From: Gimesia sp.
Lineage (GTDB): Bacteria; Planctomycetota; Planctomycetia; Planctomycetales; Planctomycetaceae
Length of the DNA stretch: 64,000 bases
Direction of reading: 5' to 3'
NCBI RefSeq assembly: GCF_040219335.1
Contig: NZ_JAVJSQ010000005.1
Location: forward strand, 124,001-188,000
The number at the start of each line of letters is the position of its first letter. Positions within the stretch are counted from its first letter, which is position 1. Position numbers and translations under genes: made by a program. Shown here piece by piece: positions 29,201-36,135 of this stretch. The notes under the pieces were generated by a model that saw nothing but the letters and a program-made list of their open reading frames with translations, was not told the origin of the DNA and made no database searches.

Positions 29201-29255
29201 ACTCAGGCGCACAGACAAATACGAATAGAAACAGTAAGACCGGCGGGAATTTCAT
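26241..29255 (-). CDS. Secreted PQQ-type beta-propeller protein with methyltransferase-like insert
   Basis: 1004 aa with a signal peptide (ending FILADWPQYRGD, the usual start of planctomycete PQQ-propeller proteins). Repeats such as LYALDLKSGQLKWKF, LYALNVEDGSLLWKK and LYALDAETGNVTWS mark the first propeller (to about residue 420). Residues about 440-565 then look like a Rossmann SAM-methyltransferase domain, but motif I reads VDLGATNADLA instead of DLG-G-G, so SAM binding is doubtful. A second propeller half follows with LCGLDAYNGHTLWKYQ and LAAVDAKTGKRIWDI. The single gene is alone in its stretch. Redox or binding function unknown. Confidence 0.85.
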   Translation of the reverse strand: MKFPPVLLFLFVFVCAPEFILADWPQYRGDAARSGSTEEPLPNRMELQWTFRTPQPPTPAWPTHTRITFDEVFQPIVVKQTVLFGSSTDDQLYALDLKSGQLKWKFFTEGPIRFAPAAWKDRVFVASDDGCLYALNVEDGSLLWKKRGGPERKFIMGNDRLISHWPARGGPVVLGDQVYFAAGVWPSDGVYLYALDAETGNVTWSNQNSGQRLMNQPHGGASAKSGVSSQGYLAASQDQIFMPTGRAVPAAFDRATGEFRYYHLQKNQQRGGSEVMLADRFFANAGCLFDQLTGDLSQQTGTGPIAATPQGVLRGSGQSLVYSTWIDTKTNDRKGKPISIRSLKEKRLIPLNYTITDVIIAGNDAYCGSHNKVTGVDFKGQANTWWSHEIEGTVRGLAASDECLIASTDQGVICCFANAQPPETVEAQPQSPVTTSPLYQQAAQAICEKTNVSTGICVDLGATNADLALELARQSDFQIYVVMADPDQAQQARERLAEAGLYGSRVAVHLADPKQVPYSKNFANLVICSAALNQDVSPALLKEARRIQRPFGGQLCWGSVENLQLETKDDLKGAGSWTHQYSDSTNTVNSKDEIVKGPLRMYWYRDVDFQIPNRHGQGPAPLVSRGVMVVGGLHGLCGLDAYNGHTLWKYQLRNNLTDMNGIHHDVSTAEVGSNFCLGGDYAFVYKDTFCHQIELKTGKLVRKISTPVSRDDPNQNWGYLAYHDGVIYGTVSNDAHHTSPRYEGISLRNESVLFFAADAKTGNILWTYQPEYSIRNNAITIGNNSVFLVDREIAKADHVKQARRNGRPNPPSPEDAHRKGKLKAFQAKTGADLWEDDQEIFGTQLALSADHDILLMFYQGIRHKFFRLPSEVGGRLAAVDAKTGKRIWDIAAEYQSHPIINGDKIFAQGGAWELKTGKPISFSFERSYGCGQISASKHLMVFRSATLGYVDLTRKAGVENFGGIRLGCYINAIPAGGLVLVPDGSSQCNCSYQMQAWFALEGSE

Positions 29256-29390
29256 GGAGCGCCTCTGAGCGACTGGTTGGGTGTGAATATCGGTGTGGGT
29301 TGATGTGTTTATGGTAAACCATCAAAGAGCCATTGTCACCGAAACGGTCACTCATTTGTCTGATTTCTCAGAAGGCGTAGCAGGTTACCC

Positions 29391-30515
29391 TCACTCCTGT
29401 GTGGCGGATTTCTGTTTTAGATCATGGTTTAAGATCTGCTGGAGTGGGATCGTTCGATAACGCAGTCCTCCCGGTCCATAATAGACCAGATGCAGGGTGT
29501 CATCACGGAAGTCCATGCTGGCATAACAGTAGGAGCCTTTGGAATTGTCTTCAATGTTGATCAGTTTTTCCCAGGTGGTGCCATCATCGTAGGACAGCCC
29601 GAGTGTGAGAGGCGTGCGCGGTCCCTGGTGGTCGGCTCCGGGGACGACCGCATTATTCCAGATCAGAATCAATGGTGCCTTTTCACCAGGAATCCGTTGT
29701 AACAGCATGGGGGCTTCGGGATGCACGATGTCGGTCTTCTCTGCCGGACTCCAGGTCTGTCCGCCATCCTGGCTGAATGAGCGGTACATGCGTGTGGTTT
29801 GAGTGCGAATCAGCATCAGAATCCGTCCGTCAGAGAGTTGTTCGATTTCCGGTTCCATTGCACCCCGGAGCGGACAGTCGACCTGGTTATCAGAGCGATG
29901 CCAGGTCTGCCCTTCGTCATCAGAATAGTAACTGAAAGAAACAAAGTGCTCGTCTTTCTGCCAGGCACTGGGAGAACCATAGGCGGCCAGCAGGATGCGT
30001 CCCGATTTCAGCCGGATTGCGGCAGAATTCACCGCGAAGATCAGCCCCTGTTTACCATGCGAGAGTTGCTTCGGTTCGCTCCACGATGCTCCCAGGTCTG
30101 TCGATTCTTTGTACCAGAGATTGGCAAACCGATTGCTGTCGATACGGATATAGATCAGCAGGATTTTGCCACTCGTCGTTTTGACAAGGCTGGCTGACAT
30201 CACATTCATTTTGCCGATATTTTCCTGCACGGTTTGCGGGGGGGACCAGGTTTTGCCGCCGTCATCCGAATGAATCTCGACGAGGCGGGCAGGATCGTGG
30301 TCGTTGCCGGTCCCGTGATACCACTGCGTGTAAACCAGCAGCAGACGCCCGTTGTCGAGCGTCAGCAGACTGCCTTCCCCGTGTCGCGGGAGTTCTTTCG
30401 TCGCTTTGACAAGCAGTCGTGATTCGGCGCGGCTGAGACTGCTGAACTGAATCTCTCCGCCGAGAATAAAGGCCAGGATCAGACAGAGTCCGTAAAGGGA
30501 AGTAGAACGAGGCAT
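29391..30515 (-). CDS. Secreted Asp-box (BNR) sialidase-like glycosidase
   Basis: 374 aa with a signal peptide (ending SLSRAES). At least five Asp-boxes are visible: HSDDGGKTWSP, STDLGASWSE, SDDEGQTWHR, SQDGGQTWSP and SYDDGTTWEK. It begins 12 bp after the stop of the lipoprotein at 30528, so the trio DUF1559 (31929), lipoprotein (30941), Asp-box (30515) is one transcription unit, mirroring 15138-12616. The glycan substrate is unknown; the family includes true sialidases and unrelated exo-glycosidases. Confidence 0.88.
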   Translation of the reverse strand: MPRSTSLYGLCLILAFILGGEIQFSSLSRAESRLLVKATKELPRHGEGSLLTLDNGRLLLVYTQWYHGTGNDHDPARLVEIHSDDGGKTWSPPQTVQENIGKMNVMSASLVKTTSGKILLIYIRIDSNRFANLWYKESTDLGASWSEPKQLSHGKQGLIFAVNSAAIRLKSGRILLAAYGSPSAWQKDEHFVSFSYYSDDEGQTWHRSDNQVDCPLRGAMEPEIEQLSDGRILMLIRTQTTRMYRSFSQDGGQTWSPAEKTDIVHPEAPMLLQRIPGEKAPLILIWNNAVVPGADHQGPRTPLTLGLSYDDGTTWEKLINIEDNSKGSYCYASMDFRDDTLHLVYYGPGGLRYRTIPLQQILNHDLKQKSATQE

Positions 30516-30527
30516 GAATCGCTTCTT

Positions 30528-30941
30528 TCAGTTAAAGTGATAATCCTGTTGAATTTCGCCATTGCCGGTTTGCACCTGCAGCACTTCGATTTCAGACTGC
30601 GTGTTGAATTGTTCCGGCAGAATCTGTTCCCGTTCCGGGGAGTCTGCGGTTTTATCTCCCGGCAGGCCGGAGCCACCACGATAAGCATAGATTTCCACCT
30701 GGTATGTCCCGGCCTTGACTGCGTTACGTTCGGTGAACTGATAGCGTCCCGATTTAATTTGCGTGGTGCGGGCCGGTGCCTGGGTTCCAGTCGCAGGTGA
30801 GAGACGAATTACTCCGTCCAGAATCGGCTGTCCCTTGTAGGTGACTTCTCCGGCAACAGAAGTAAAATCCTGCCCGCCTGTCTTGCTTCCACAACTCGAC
30901 AGCAGCAGGCAACAGACGCTTAAGATAAAAAAGTTCTGCAT
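30528..30941 (-). CDS. Small lipoprotein, carboxypeptidase-regulatory-like fold
   Basis: 137 aa. Leader with lipobox L-S-S-C-G; the body has SVAGEVTYKGQPILDGVIRL and AGTYQVEIYAYRG, the same arrangement as the lipoprotein at 13718 (TGTVTLDGAPLEGGVIRF). The two are probably paralogues occupying the same operon position between a DUF1559 and an Asp-box gene. Likely anchored in a membrane facing the periplasm; role unknown. Confidence 0.85.
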   Translation of the reverse strand: MQNFFILSVCCLLLSSCGSKTGGQDFTSVAGEVTYKGQPILDGVIRLSPATGTQAPARTTQIKSGRYQFTERNAVKAGTYQVEIYAYRGGSGLPGDKTADSPEREQILPEQFNTQSEIEVLQVQTGNGEIQQDYHFN

Positions 30942-31023
30942 GGTCAGGCATCAAATCAATAACGAGAGGGTTAACAACGGATGGCGATGAATACGAGAAA
31001 CGACCTGTGTTGAGCCGGGAAGA

Positions 31024-31929
31024 TCAGAATTCTCCCACGACTTCACTTCCGGCCCGTGTGGTCAGGCTTTGTAACGTTCCCAGGTCAATATTTTCTGAAA
31101 GGAAGCGGACCGCGCCATCAGCCAGTAAAAAATGACAGCCTCCGGTGTGGTAACTCGCCGGGCCGGTGAAGTCATCGCCGTTCCAGTTCCAGCCGGAGAG
31201 CAGGGGAAAGTTGGCATTGATCCCGCTACGGACTCCGATGCCGCCTCCGCCGTAGGCACCCCAGGTGAAAAGTTCGTGGGAACCGGGAGTATCGCCCACG
31301 GTTTCCGAGAACGCGAGGGTATTGCTGGATCCGTCGAGAATATCTCGGAACCTGGTTTTCGAGTTGCGGTAGAACATGCCGTCCTTATTGAAACCGACTG
31401 CATCCTGTCCATCCCGCGCGGGGTTCCCGTCTTTACCACTGTGTGCGACCGGTTGATAATGGCTGCCCCAGGAGTCGTTGGGGCCTCCGGCGCCGGTCCA
31501 GTTCTGTCCTTCATCCTGCGGGTTACTGGGACAGATGAAGACGTTGATTTTCTGCTGGGTGACAGGCGCATTTGCGGCTGAGTTGAAGGCAGACAGAAAA
31601 TTAAACTGGTTGTAAACATTGGTCTGATCGAGGAAGGGAAGAAGCATGGTGGCACACATGTGCGAACCGAAGTTCTGGGGCGCCGAGTTGGAATTATCAG
31701 CAAAGCTGCGGCCGAAGGGGAACATGCTGTGCGAATCGTGGTAGTTATGCAGCGCCAGTCCGATCTGCTTCAGATTGTTTTTGCAGGTACTGCGGCGCGC
31801 CGATTCCCGGGCCTGCTGAACCGCAGGCAGGAGCAGGGCGATCAGAATGGCGATGATGGCTATTACCACCAGGAGTTCGATCAGCGTGAATCCGTCGCGT
31901 CGTATAGGGGAGTTTTTACTTGTTGACAT
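31024..31929 (-). CDS. DUF1559 prepilin-like protein
   Basis: 301 aa from ATG 31929. Basic leader, [20 protein letters not shown], then [20 protein letters not shown]. The C-terminal motif reads [12 protein letters not shown], followed by [12 protein letters not shown] and GSEVVGEF. The lipoprotein and Asp-box genes follow directly. Upstream (32005-32053) are AT-rich inverted repeats that resemble the one in front of the GntR gene at 34021, suggesting shared control. Confidence 0.95.
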   Translation of the reverse strand: MSTSKNSPIRRDGFTLIELLVVIAIIAILIALLLPAVQQARESARRSTCKNNLKQIGLALHNYHDSHSMFPFGRSFADNSNSAPQNFGSHMCATMLLPFLDQTNVYNQFNFLSAFNSAANAPVTQQKINVFICPSNPQDEGQNWTGAGGPNDSWGSHYQPVAHSGKDGNPARDGQDAVGFNKDGMFYRNSKTRFRDILDGSSNTLAFSETVGDTPGSHELFTWGAYGGGGIGVRSGINANFPLLSGWNWNGDDFTGPASYHTGGCHFLLADGAVRFLSENIDLGTLQSLTTRAGSEVVGEF

Positions 31930-32004
31930 CGGAAAATCTCCAGAAACAGATCAACAGGGACAGGAATGAGACGCTCTTCAGAATATACCCGGCAATAGAA
32001 GGTA

Positions 32005-32053
32005 GATATATTATGATATATCATTATGATGGTTTGATATATTTTCAATATCA
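32005..32053. promoter_or_regulatory. AT-rich inverted repeats, candidate GntR operator
   Basis: GATATAT-TATG-ATATATC at 32005-32022 and TGATAT/ATATCA at 32035-32053, upstream of the DUF1559 gene (start 31929) and downstream of the Asp-box gene ending 32152. The half-sites ATATATC and GATATAT are the same as those of the palindrome at 34079-34094 in front of the regulator gene. Confidence 0.5.
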
Positions 32054-32151
32054 AAATGAAAAAATGAGTCCGATTTCGGAAAATTGCTTCTCGAACGAGG
32101 CGCAGCAGGTGCCGGGAAAAGAGCATAGGGAAGTGAAACTTCCGAGGAGAA

Positions 32152-33312
32152 TCAGCAGTGGGCAGTCGTCTGCTGTTCTCGCGGTATTTCTTGTGGAGAC
32201 ACCGAAAACCGGAACCAGCGAATGACGCTCACGCACTGTTCATAACACCAGAAGGTGACGAAGAGGTCTCCGTCGGGCAGCCGGCTGATGTGTGGCGCGC
32301 CGAACTTGAGAGCAGCAAACGTTTCCGACATATTTACGCTCGTGTGCGTCATGCCTTCCAGCAGATTGTGTCCCCAGAGCGGCTGCTGATCGAGATTGGT
32401 CCAGTGCCCCTGTTCGTCAATCCGGGACAGGCAGGCCCACAGGCCGGGGTGATCCATGCGGCGGTAAATATTCAGCAGACTGCCGTCCTCCAGCAGACAG
32501 GGGGTCAGTGTCTGGCCTGTCAGTTGCGTCGAAGCGGGAGACGACCAGGTCGCCCCCCCGTCATCACTGAGCGCGTACTGGTTAGGGAGATCCTGGCCGC
32601 TGGCTTCATCATAGCACCAGGCAACCGAGAGCAGTCTGTCGTCCGGGATTTCAATCACCTTCGATTCCCAGAAGATGAGGTTGTTCTGCGGACTGTGCAT
32701 GATATCCAGGTAGCCACTCCAGTTTTCTCCCTGATCGTTGGAAACGAAGGCCAACTGTCGATTGCCGTTGGGTAGTTGTCCCTCCCAGTCGCGCCAGGTG
32801 GAGGTAGACCAGATCCAGCGGCCATCTCTGAGTTCTGTAATGGGGCTGCACATTTCGAATTCCGGACCCGCAAGCGGCGTAGAGACCGGCTCCGGATTGT
32901 TCCAGGTCTGCCCCTGATCGATGGAACGCAGCAGGAGTAGCTCTGAGGGAACCATACCCAGGGTTTCGGGGTTGCAGAGACCTTCCTCAGTCCGTCCGGT
33001 CCGGTCAAACCGGACCAGGTTTGCGATGATTTCCCCGCTTTTTGTGATCGAAAGACGTCCGAATGTGGAAGTGTCATGCCCGGGGACGGCGGTCTCCAGT
33101 GGTCCCAGTTGTTCCCAGGTCGCGCCCTGATCCTGTGAGCGGGAGAGGTACGGCTGCAGGTTGACGGCTTCAAAGGCTTCCCCCAGCATGTACATGGCGA
33201 GCAGGGAACCGTCGGGCAGGACAACAACCGAGGGAAAATATGCGTGTACGCTGTGGACGTGCGGTTTGGGGTTTTTAAACAGCAGTCCGGTTTCGAGATG
33301 TTCAAGTTGCAT
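32152..33312 (-). CDS. Asp-box (BNR) sialidase-like protein without signal peptide
   Basis: 386 aa from ATG 33312, which overlaps the regulator's stop by 11 bp; longer in-frame starts would lie inside the regulator gene. Asp-boxes: SQDQGATWEQ, SIDQGQTWNN, SNDQGENWSG and SDDGGATWSS. Unlike the other Asp-box proteins here it has no evident signal peptide, opening MQLEHLETGLLFKNPKP, so it may act in the cytoplasm on imported material. Tight overlap with the GntR/FCD gene suggests one transcript and a substrate related to the regulator's ligand. Confidence 0.85.
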   Translation of the reverse strand: MQLEHLETGLLFKNPKPHVHSVHAYFPSVVVLPDGSLLAMYMLGEAFEAVNLQPYLSRSQDQGATWEQLGPLETAVPGHDTSTFGRLSITKSGEIIANLVRFDRTGRTEEGLCNPETLGMVPSELLLLRSIDQGQTWNNPEPVSTPLAGPEFEMCSPITELRDGRWIWSTSTWRDWEGQLPNGNRQLAFVSNDQGENWSGYLDIMHSPQNNLIFWESKVIEIPDDRLLSVAWCYDEASGQDLPNQYALSDDGGATWSSPASTQLTGQTLTPCLLEDGSLLNIYRRMDHPGLWACLSRIDEQGHWTNLDQQPLWGHNLLEGMTHTSVNMSETFAALKFGAPHISRLPDGDLFVTFWCYEQCVSVIRWFRFSVSPQEIPREQQTTAHC

Positions 33313-34021
33313 GTTTTCCCCGTTCCTGTTTCCGCATGAATGCCAGCACGTCACGCCGACCGGCCTGAATCTGTTCGCTCATGATCTGCCGGGCCTGTTC
33401 CGGATTTCGCTTTTTTAACGCATCCAGAAGCTGTTCTTTTCCAAGACACGTCTCCTCGGCACTGGCAGGTGTGATGATCTTGTGCTTCAACTGTCTCAGT
33501 GCATAAAAGATGTCGGTGATCGTCCGCTGGTCCTGGATGACTTTTTTCAGCAACCGATTGCGGGAGGCTTCGATCAGAATCTCATGGAATTCGGTCTCCA
33601 GATCGACCCAGCGGTTGAACTGGGCCGGTGTGGTATGTCTGGCCTGACGTTCCTGGAGGTCGGCGGTGATCTCGCGCAGATCATCGATGATGAACTGCAG
33701 GTCTTCCAGTTGCGACTGGGAGATGAACTGTGCTGCTTCGCCGGCAGCGAAGCTTTCCAGCAGGTCGCGGAGGACATAGAGTTCGTCGAGGTCTTCGCGG
33801 CTGATCTCTCGCACAAATGCCCCGGAGCCCTGAATGTGTTCGACGAGTCCTTCTGAAGCCAGACGGCAGATCGCTTCCCGCACTGGAATGGCACTCACGC
33901 CCAGTTCCTCCGCCAGTTTGCGGTTCACCAGACGGGTTCCGGGAGCGAGGACGTTCTGTTCCATCTGCTGCCTGATATACTGATAAGATTGTTCGGTCAG
34001 ATTTTTAGAGGCGTCTTCCAT
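33302..34021 (-). CDS. GntR-family regulator with FCD ligand domain
   Basis: 239 aa from ATG 34021. Winged helix (IRQQMEQNVLAPGTRLVN, LAEELGVSAIPVREAICRLA) and FCD domain (LYVLRDLLESFAAGEAAQF, ETEFHEILIEASRNRLLKKV). The stop overlaps the start of the Asp-box gene downstream. A 16-bp palindrome of ATATATC/GATATAT type lies 58 bp upstream of its start and related sites lie at 32005-32053, which fits autoregulation plus control of the DUF1559-lipoprotein-Asp-box unit. The ligand is unknown; FCD regulators commonly bind sugar acids. Confidence 0.92.
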   Translation of the reverse strand: MEDASKNLTEQSYQYIRQQMEQNVLAPGTRLVNRKLAEELGVSAIPVREAICRLASEGLVEHIQGSGAFVREISREDLDELYVLRDLLESFAAGEAAQFISQSQLEDLQFIIDDLREITADLQERQARHTTPAQFNRWVDLETEFHEILIEASRNRLLKKVIQDQRTITDIFYALRQLKHKIITPASAEETCLGKEQLLDALKKRNPEQARQIMSEQIQAGRRDVLAFMRKQERGKHAT

Positions 34022-34078
34022 CGGGCGTTGGTATCTGCAGCTGTTGAGATCGGAAAAATGTAAAACAGAACGCTTTTA

Positions 34079-34094
34079 ATATATCGTGATATAT
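34079..34094. promoter_or_regulatory. Palindrome upstream of GntR gene, candidate operator
   Basis: ATATATC-GT-GATATAT, perfect 7-bp half-sites around a 2-bp centre, in the promoter region of the minus-strand regulator that starts at 34021. Half-sites recur at 32005-32022. Confidence 0.55.
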
Positions 34095-34236
34095 CGAGGG
34101 CGTCAAGTTTTGGTTTTTCCCCGGAAGCTGGGAGTCCCTGATCGACTTCAGGCAGGATGCGGACAGGGAAAGCGCGGACCGGCCGACACTTTCCCTGTTG
34201 TGCATTGTAACGCAGATAGATCTGGAGCATCAATAA

Positions 34237-35307
34237 TTATTTCTTCAGCCACAGATCGGCCATGTAGATGGCGGTGATCGTTTTGCCGTCCTTGTCTTTT
34301 TCATGGCTGGAGTACCAGGAAATTACGGCATGATCCGGCGAGAGGACCAATATGCCCGGATACGAGTTGTCGCCGCCACTGGGGAGCGTGGCGAATTCGT
34401 GCAGCTGATTGTCTATGAACCAGTAGAGCGAAGTGACATACTTGCCGTCCTTGCGCTGACGTCCGCCGACGAGGTAACGGTCGCCCCATTTGGCGAGCAG
34501 GGGGCCGCCGATGTAGCGGTCGAGCTGTTTACGGTCCCAGTGGTCGAAGGGAGGTCGGGAACGCATGACCCAGGCGGGGTTGGATCCGCTGCGACCGATG
34601 GCCAGCAGGTCGCCGTTCTTTTCGAACAGGAAGGCGGTTTCGTCGCCCTGGCGTTCGTTGAACAGGCTGGCGGTTTTCCAGACCAGGCCGTCGTCACTTT
34701 CCAGGATGGCGGTTTCGATCAGTTCGCGTCCCTGGTCATCTTTGGCGAAGTGACGGATGCGGCGTCCGCAGAGATAAGCTTTGCCGTCATAGGCGGCGGC
34801 CCGCCAGATGTAATGGCCGTAGGTGCCTTCCAGCATGATCGGTTTCGACCACTCTTTACCGTCGGCCGACCAGACGGCGTAGCCCAGGTGTTCGTTGATG
34901 GTGCGGGTTTTGGGAGCGGAGTCGCCACAGTACCAGGTGCCGGTATAGACGAAGAGTTTGTCTTTGAAGATCAGGAAGTGCGGATCGCGGACATCGCGTT
35001 TGGGGACGGAGAATTCATCGACCTGTTTCCAGGTTTTGGTGTCGTCGCTCTGCATGATCAGAATGCGGGAGGTCGGAAACAGCATGTGGCCGCCCGGGCA
35101 GGTGCGGAAGGTGAGGTAGTACTTGCCTTTGAATTCGATCATGTCGGTGAAGGCATTGTGTTCGCCGTTATCGAAGACCTGGCGGACATTGGTGACTTCC
35201 ACGGCGGGCAGATCATTATCACTGCCTGCAGACAGTGATGCAGGGGAATTTAGAAGACTGCCGAGCAGGGCCAGGATGGTCAGGAATGAGGGGGCGAGTT
35301 GCTGCAT
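34237..35307 (-). CDS. Secreted beta-propeller glycoside-hydrolase-like (sialidase-type) protein
   Basis: 356 aa with a signal peptide (ending SASLSAGS). The sequence reads as a propeller: HNAFTDMIEFKGKYYLTFRT, IMQSDDTKTWKQ, KDKLFVYTGTWYCG, YDGKAYLCGRRI, ESDDGLVWKT and GDNSYPGILVLSPD. Only two segments resemble Asp-boxes, so it is nearer to the five- or six-bladed arabinanase/sialidase-like folds than to classical sialidases. It lies 26 bp behind the GntR gene starting at 36047 and is probably co-transcribed with it. Confidence 0.8.
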   Translation of the reverse strand: MQQLAPSFLTILALLGSLLNSPASLSAGSDNDLPAVEVTNVRQVFDNGEHNAFTDMIEFKGKYYLTFRTCPGGHMLFPTSRILIMQSDDTKTWKQVDEFSVPKRDVRDPHFLIFKDKLFVYTGTWYCGDSAPKTRTINEHLGYAVWSADGKEWSKPIMLEGTYGHYIWRAAAYDGKAYLCGRRIRHFAKDDQGRELIETAILESDDGLVWKTASLFNERQGDETAFLFEKNGDLLAIGRSGSNPAWVMRSRPPFDHWDRKQLDRYIGGPLLAKWGDRYLVGGRQRKDGKYVTSLYWFIDNQLHEFATLPSGGDNSYPGILVLSPDHAVISWYSSHEKDKDGKTITAIYMADLWLKK

Positions 35308-35333
35308 GTTGTCGAACCTCGTCAGAAAAAGTT

Positions 35334-36047
35334 TCAGGTGGTTTCCGGTGGTGTGAGTAACAGGTATTTCAGATGCGAACGCAGTACGGAGCGGGCCCGT
35401 TCGACATCGCGGTCTTTGATGGCGTCGACCAGTTCAAAGTGCTGCCAGATGATGCGCTGGTTGATTTCCTCGGCCAGCACGGGGGTTTCCCGGGCGGGGT
35501 AGGAATTTTCAAACAGGGTCGCCAGCAGTTTCTGCATGTCGGCAATGATCGGAGAGCCGGACATTTCCAGGATCAGTCCGTGGAACTGACGCTCGACCTC
35601 GATGCGTTGGGGCCGGTCTTCGGGAGTGCCGGCGGTCTGCTGGAATTCTTCGGCGAGTGCCGCCAGTTGTGTGATCTGTTCCTCGCTGGCATTTTTGATG
35701 GCCAGTTCAATCGCACCCACCTCCAGGGCGTAACGGAAATGGGCCAGGTCGGCCAGTTTTTCCGGTGACCGCGCCAGCGAGGGGAGGCAGTTGGCCCAGA
35801 CTTCGACCGGGTCGGGGTGGCGGACAATCAACCCTTTCCGCTTGCGGCCTTCGAGCAGACCCAGGGCACAGAGCCGATTGACGGCTTCGCGGGCAATCCG
35901 CCGGGAGACGTTGTATTCTTCAGCCAGTTCGGCTTCGGTAAGAAAGAAATCGCCGTCGGTGAACTCGGCGGACTGGATGCGATGCCGAATACGTTCGGAG
36001 AGATCCAGAGCCAGTGAGTTGGGCGATTCTTTGTTGATAAGTGTCAT
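35334..36047 (-). CDS. GntR-family regulator with FCD ligand domain
   Basis: 237 aa from ATG 36047; the open frame extends 21 codons upstream but into the intergenic region. Winged helix (RIRHRIQSAEFTDGDFFLTE, LAEEYNVSRRIAREAVNRL) and FCD domain (HFRYALEVGAIELAIKNASE, EVERQFHGLILEMSGSP). It is divergent from an FAD oxidoreductase gene (start about 36136) and followed by a secreted propeller protein, so both are likely targets. Confidence 0.92.
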   Translation of the reverse strand: MTLINKESPNSLALDLSERIRHRIQSAEFTDGDFFLTEAELAEEYNVSRRIAREAVNRLCALGLLEGRKRKGLIVRHPDPVEVWANCLPSLARSPEKLADLAHFRYALEVGAIELAIKNASEEQITQLAALAEEFQQTAGTPEDRPQRIEVERQFHGLILEMSGSPIIADMQKLLATLFENSYPARETPVLAEEINQRIIWQHFELVDAIKDRDVERARSVLRSHLKYLLLTPPETT

Positions 36048-36135
36048 TACAGTGTCTAGTTTTGGGGGAAAAATCTTGAATAATGACAATTGGCGATTAT
36101 TATATGACATTTAATGGGCGTGTCAAATTCAAAGG
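36048..36135. promoter_or_regulatory. Divergent promoter/operator region between GntR and FAD oxidoreductase genes
   Basis: An 88-bp gap shared by two divergent genes. It contains AATAAT at 36079-36084 and ATTATT at 36096-36101 around a CAATTG centre, an imperfect inverted repeat suited to a dimeric regulator. The site differs from the ATATATC type used upstream of the other GntR genes. Confidence 0.45.
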
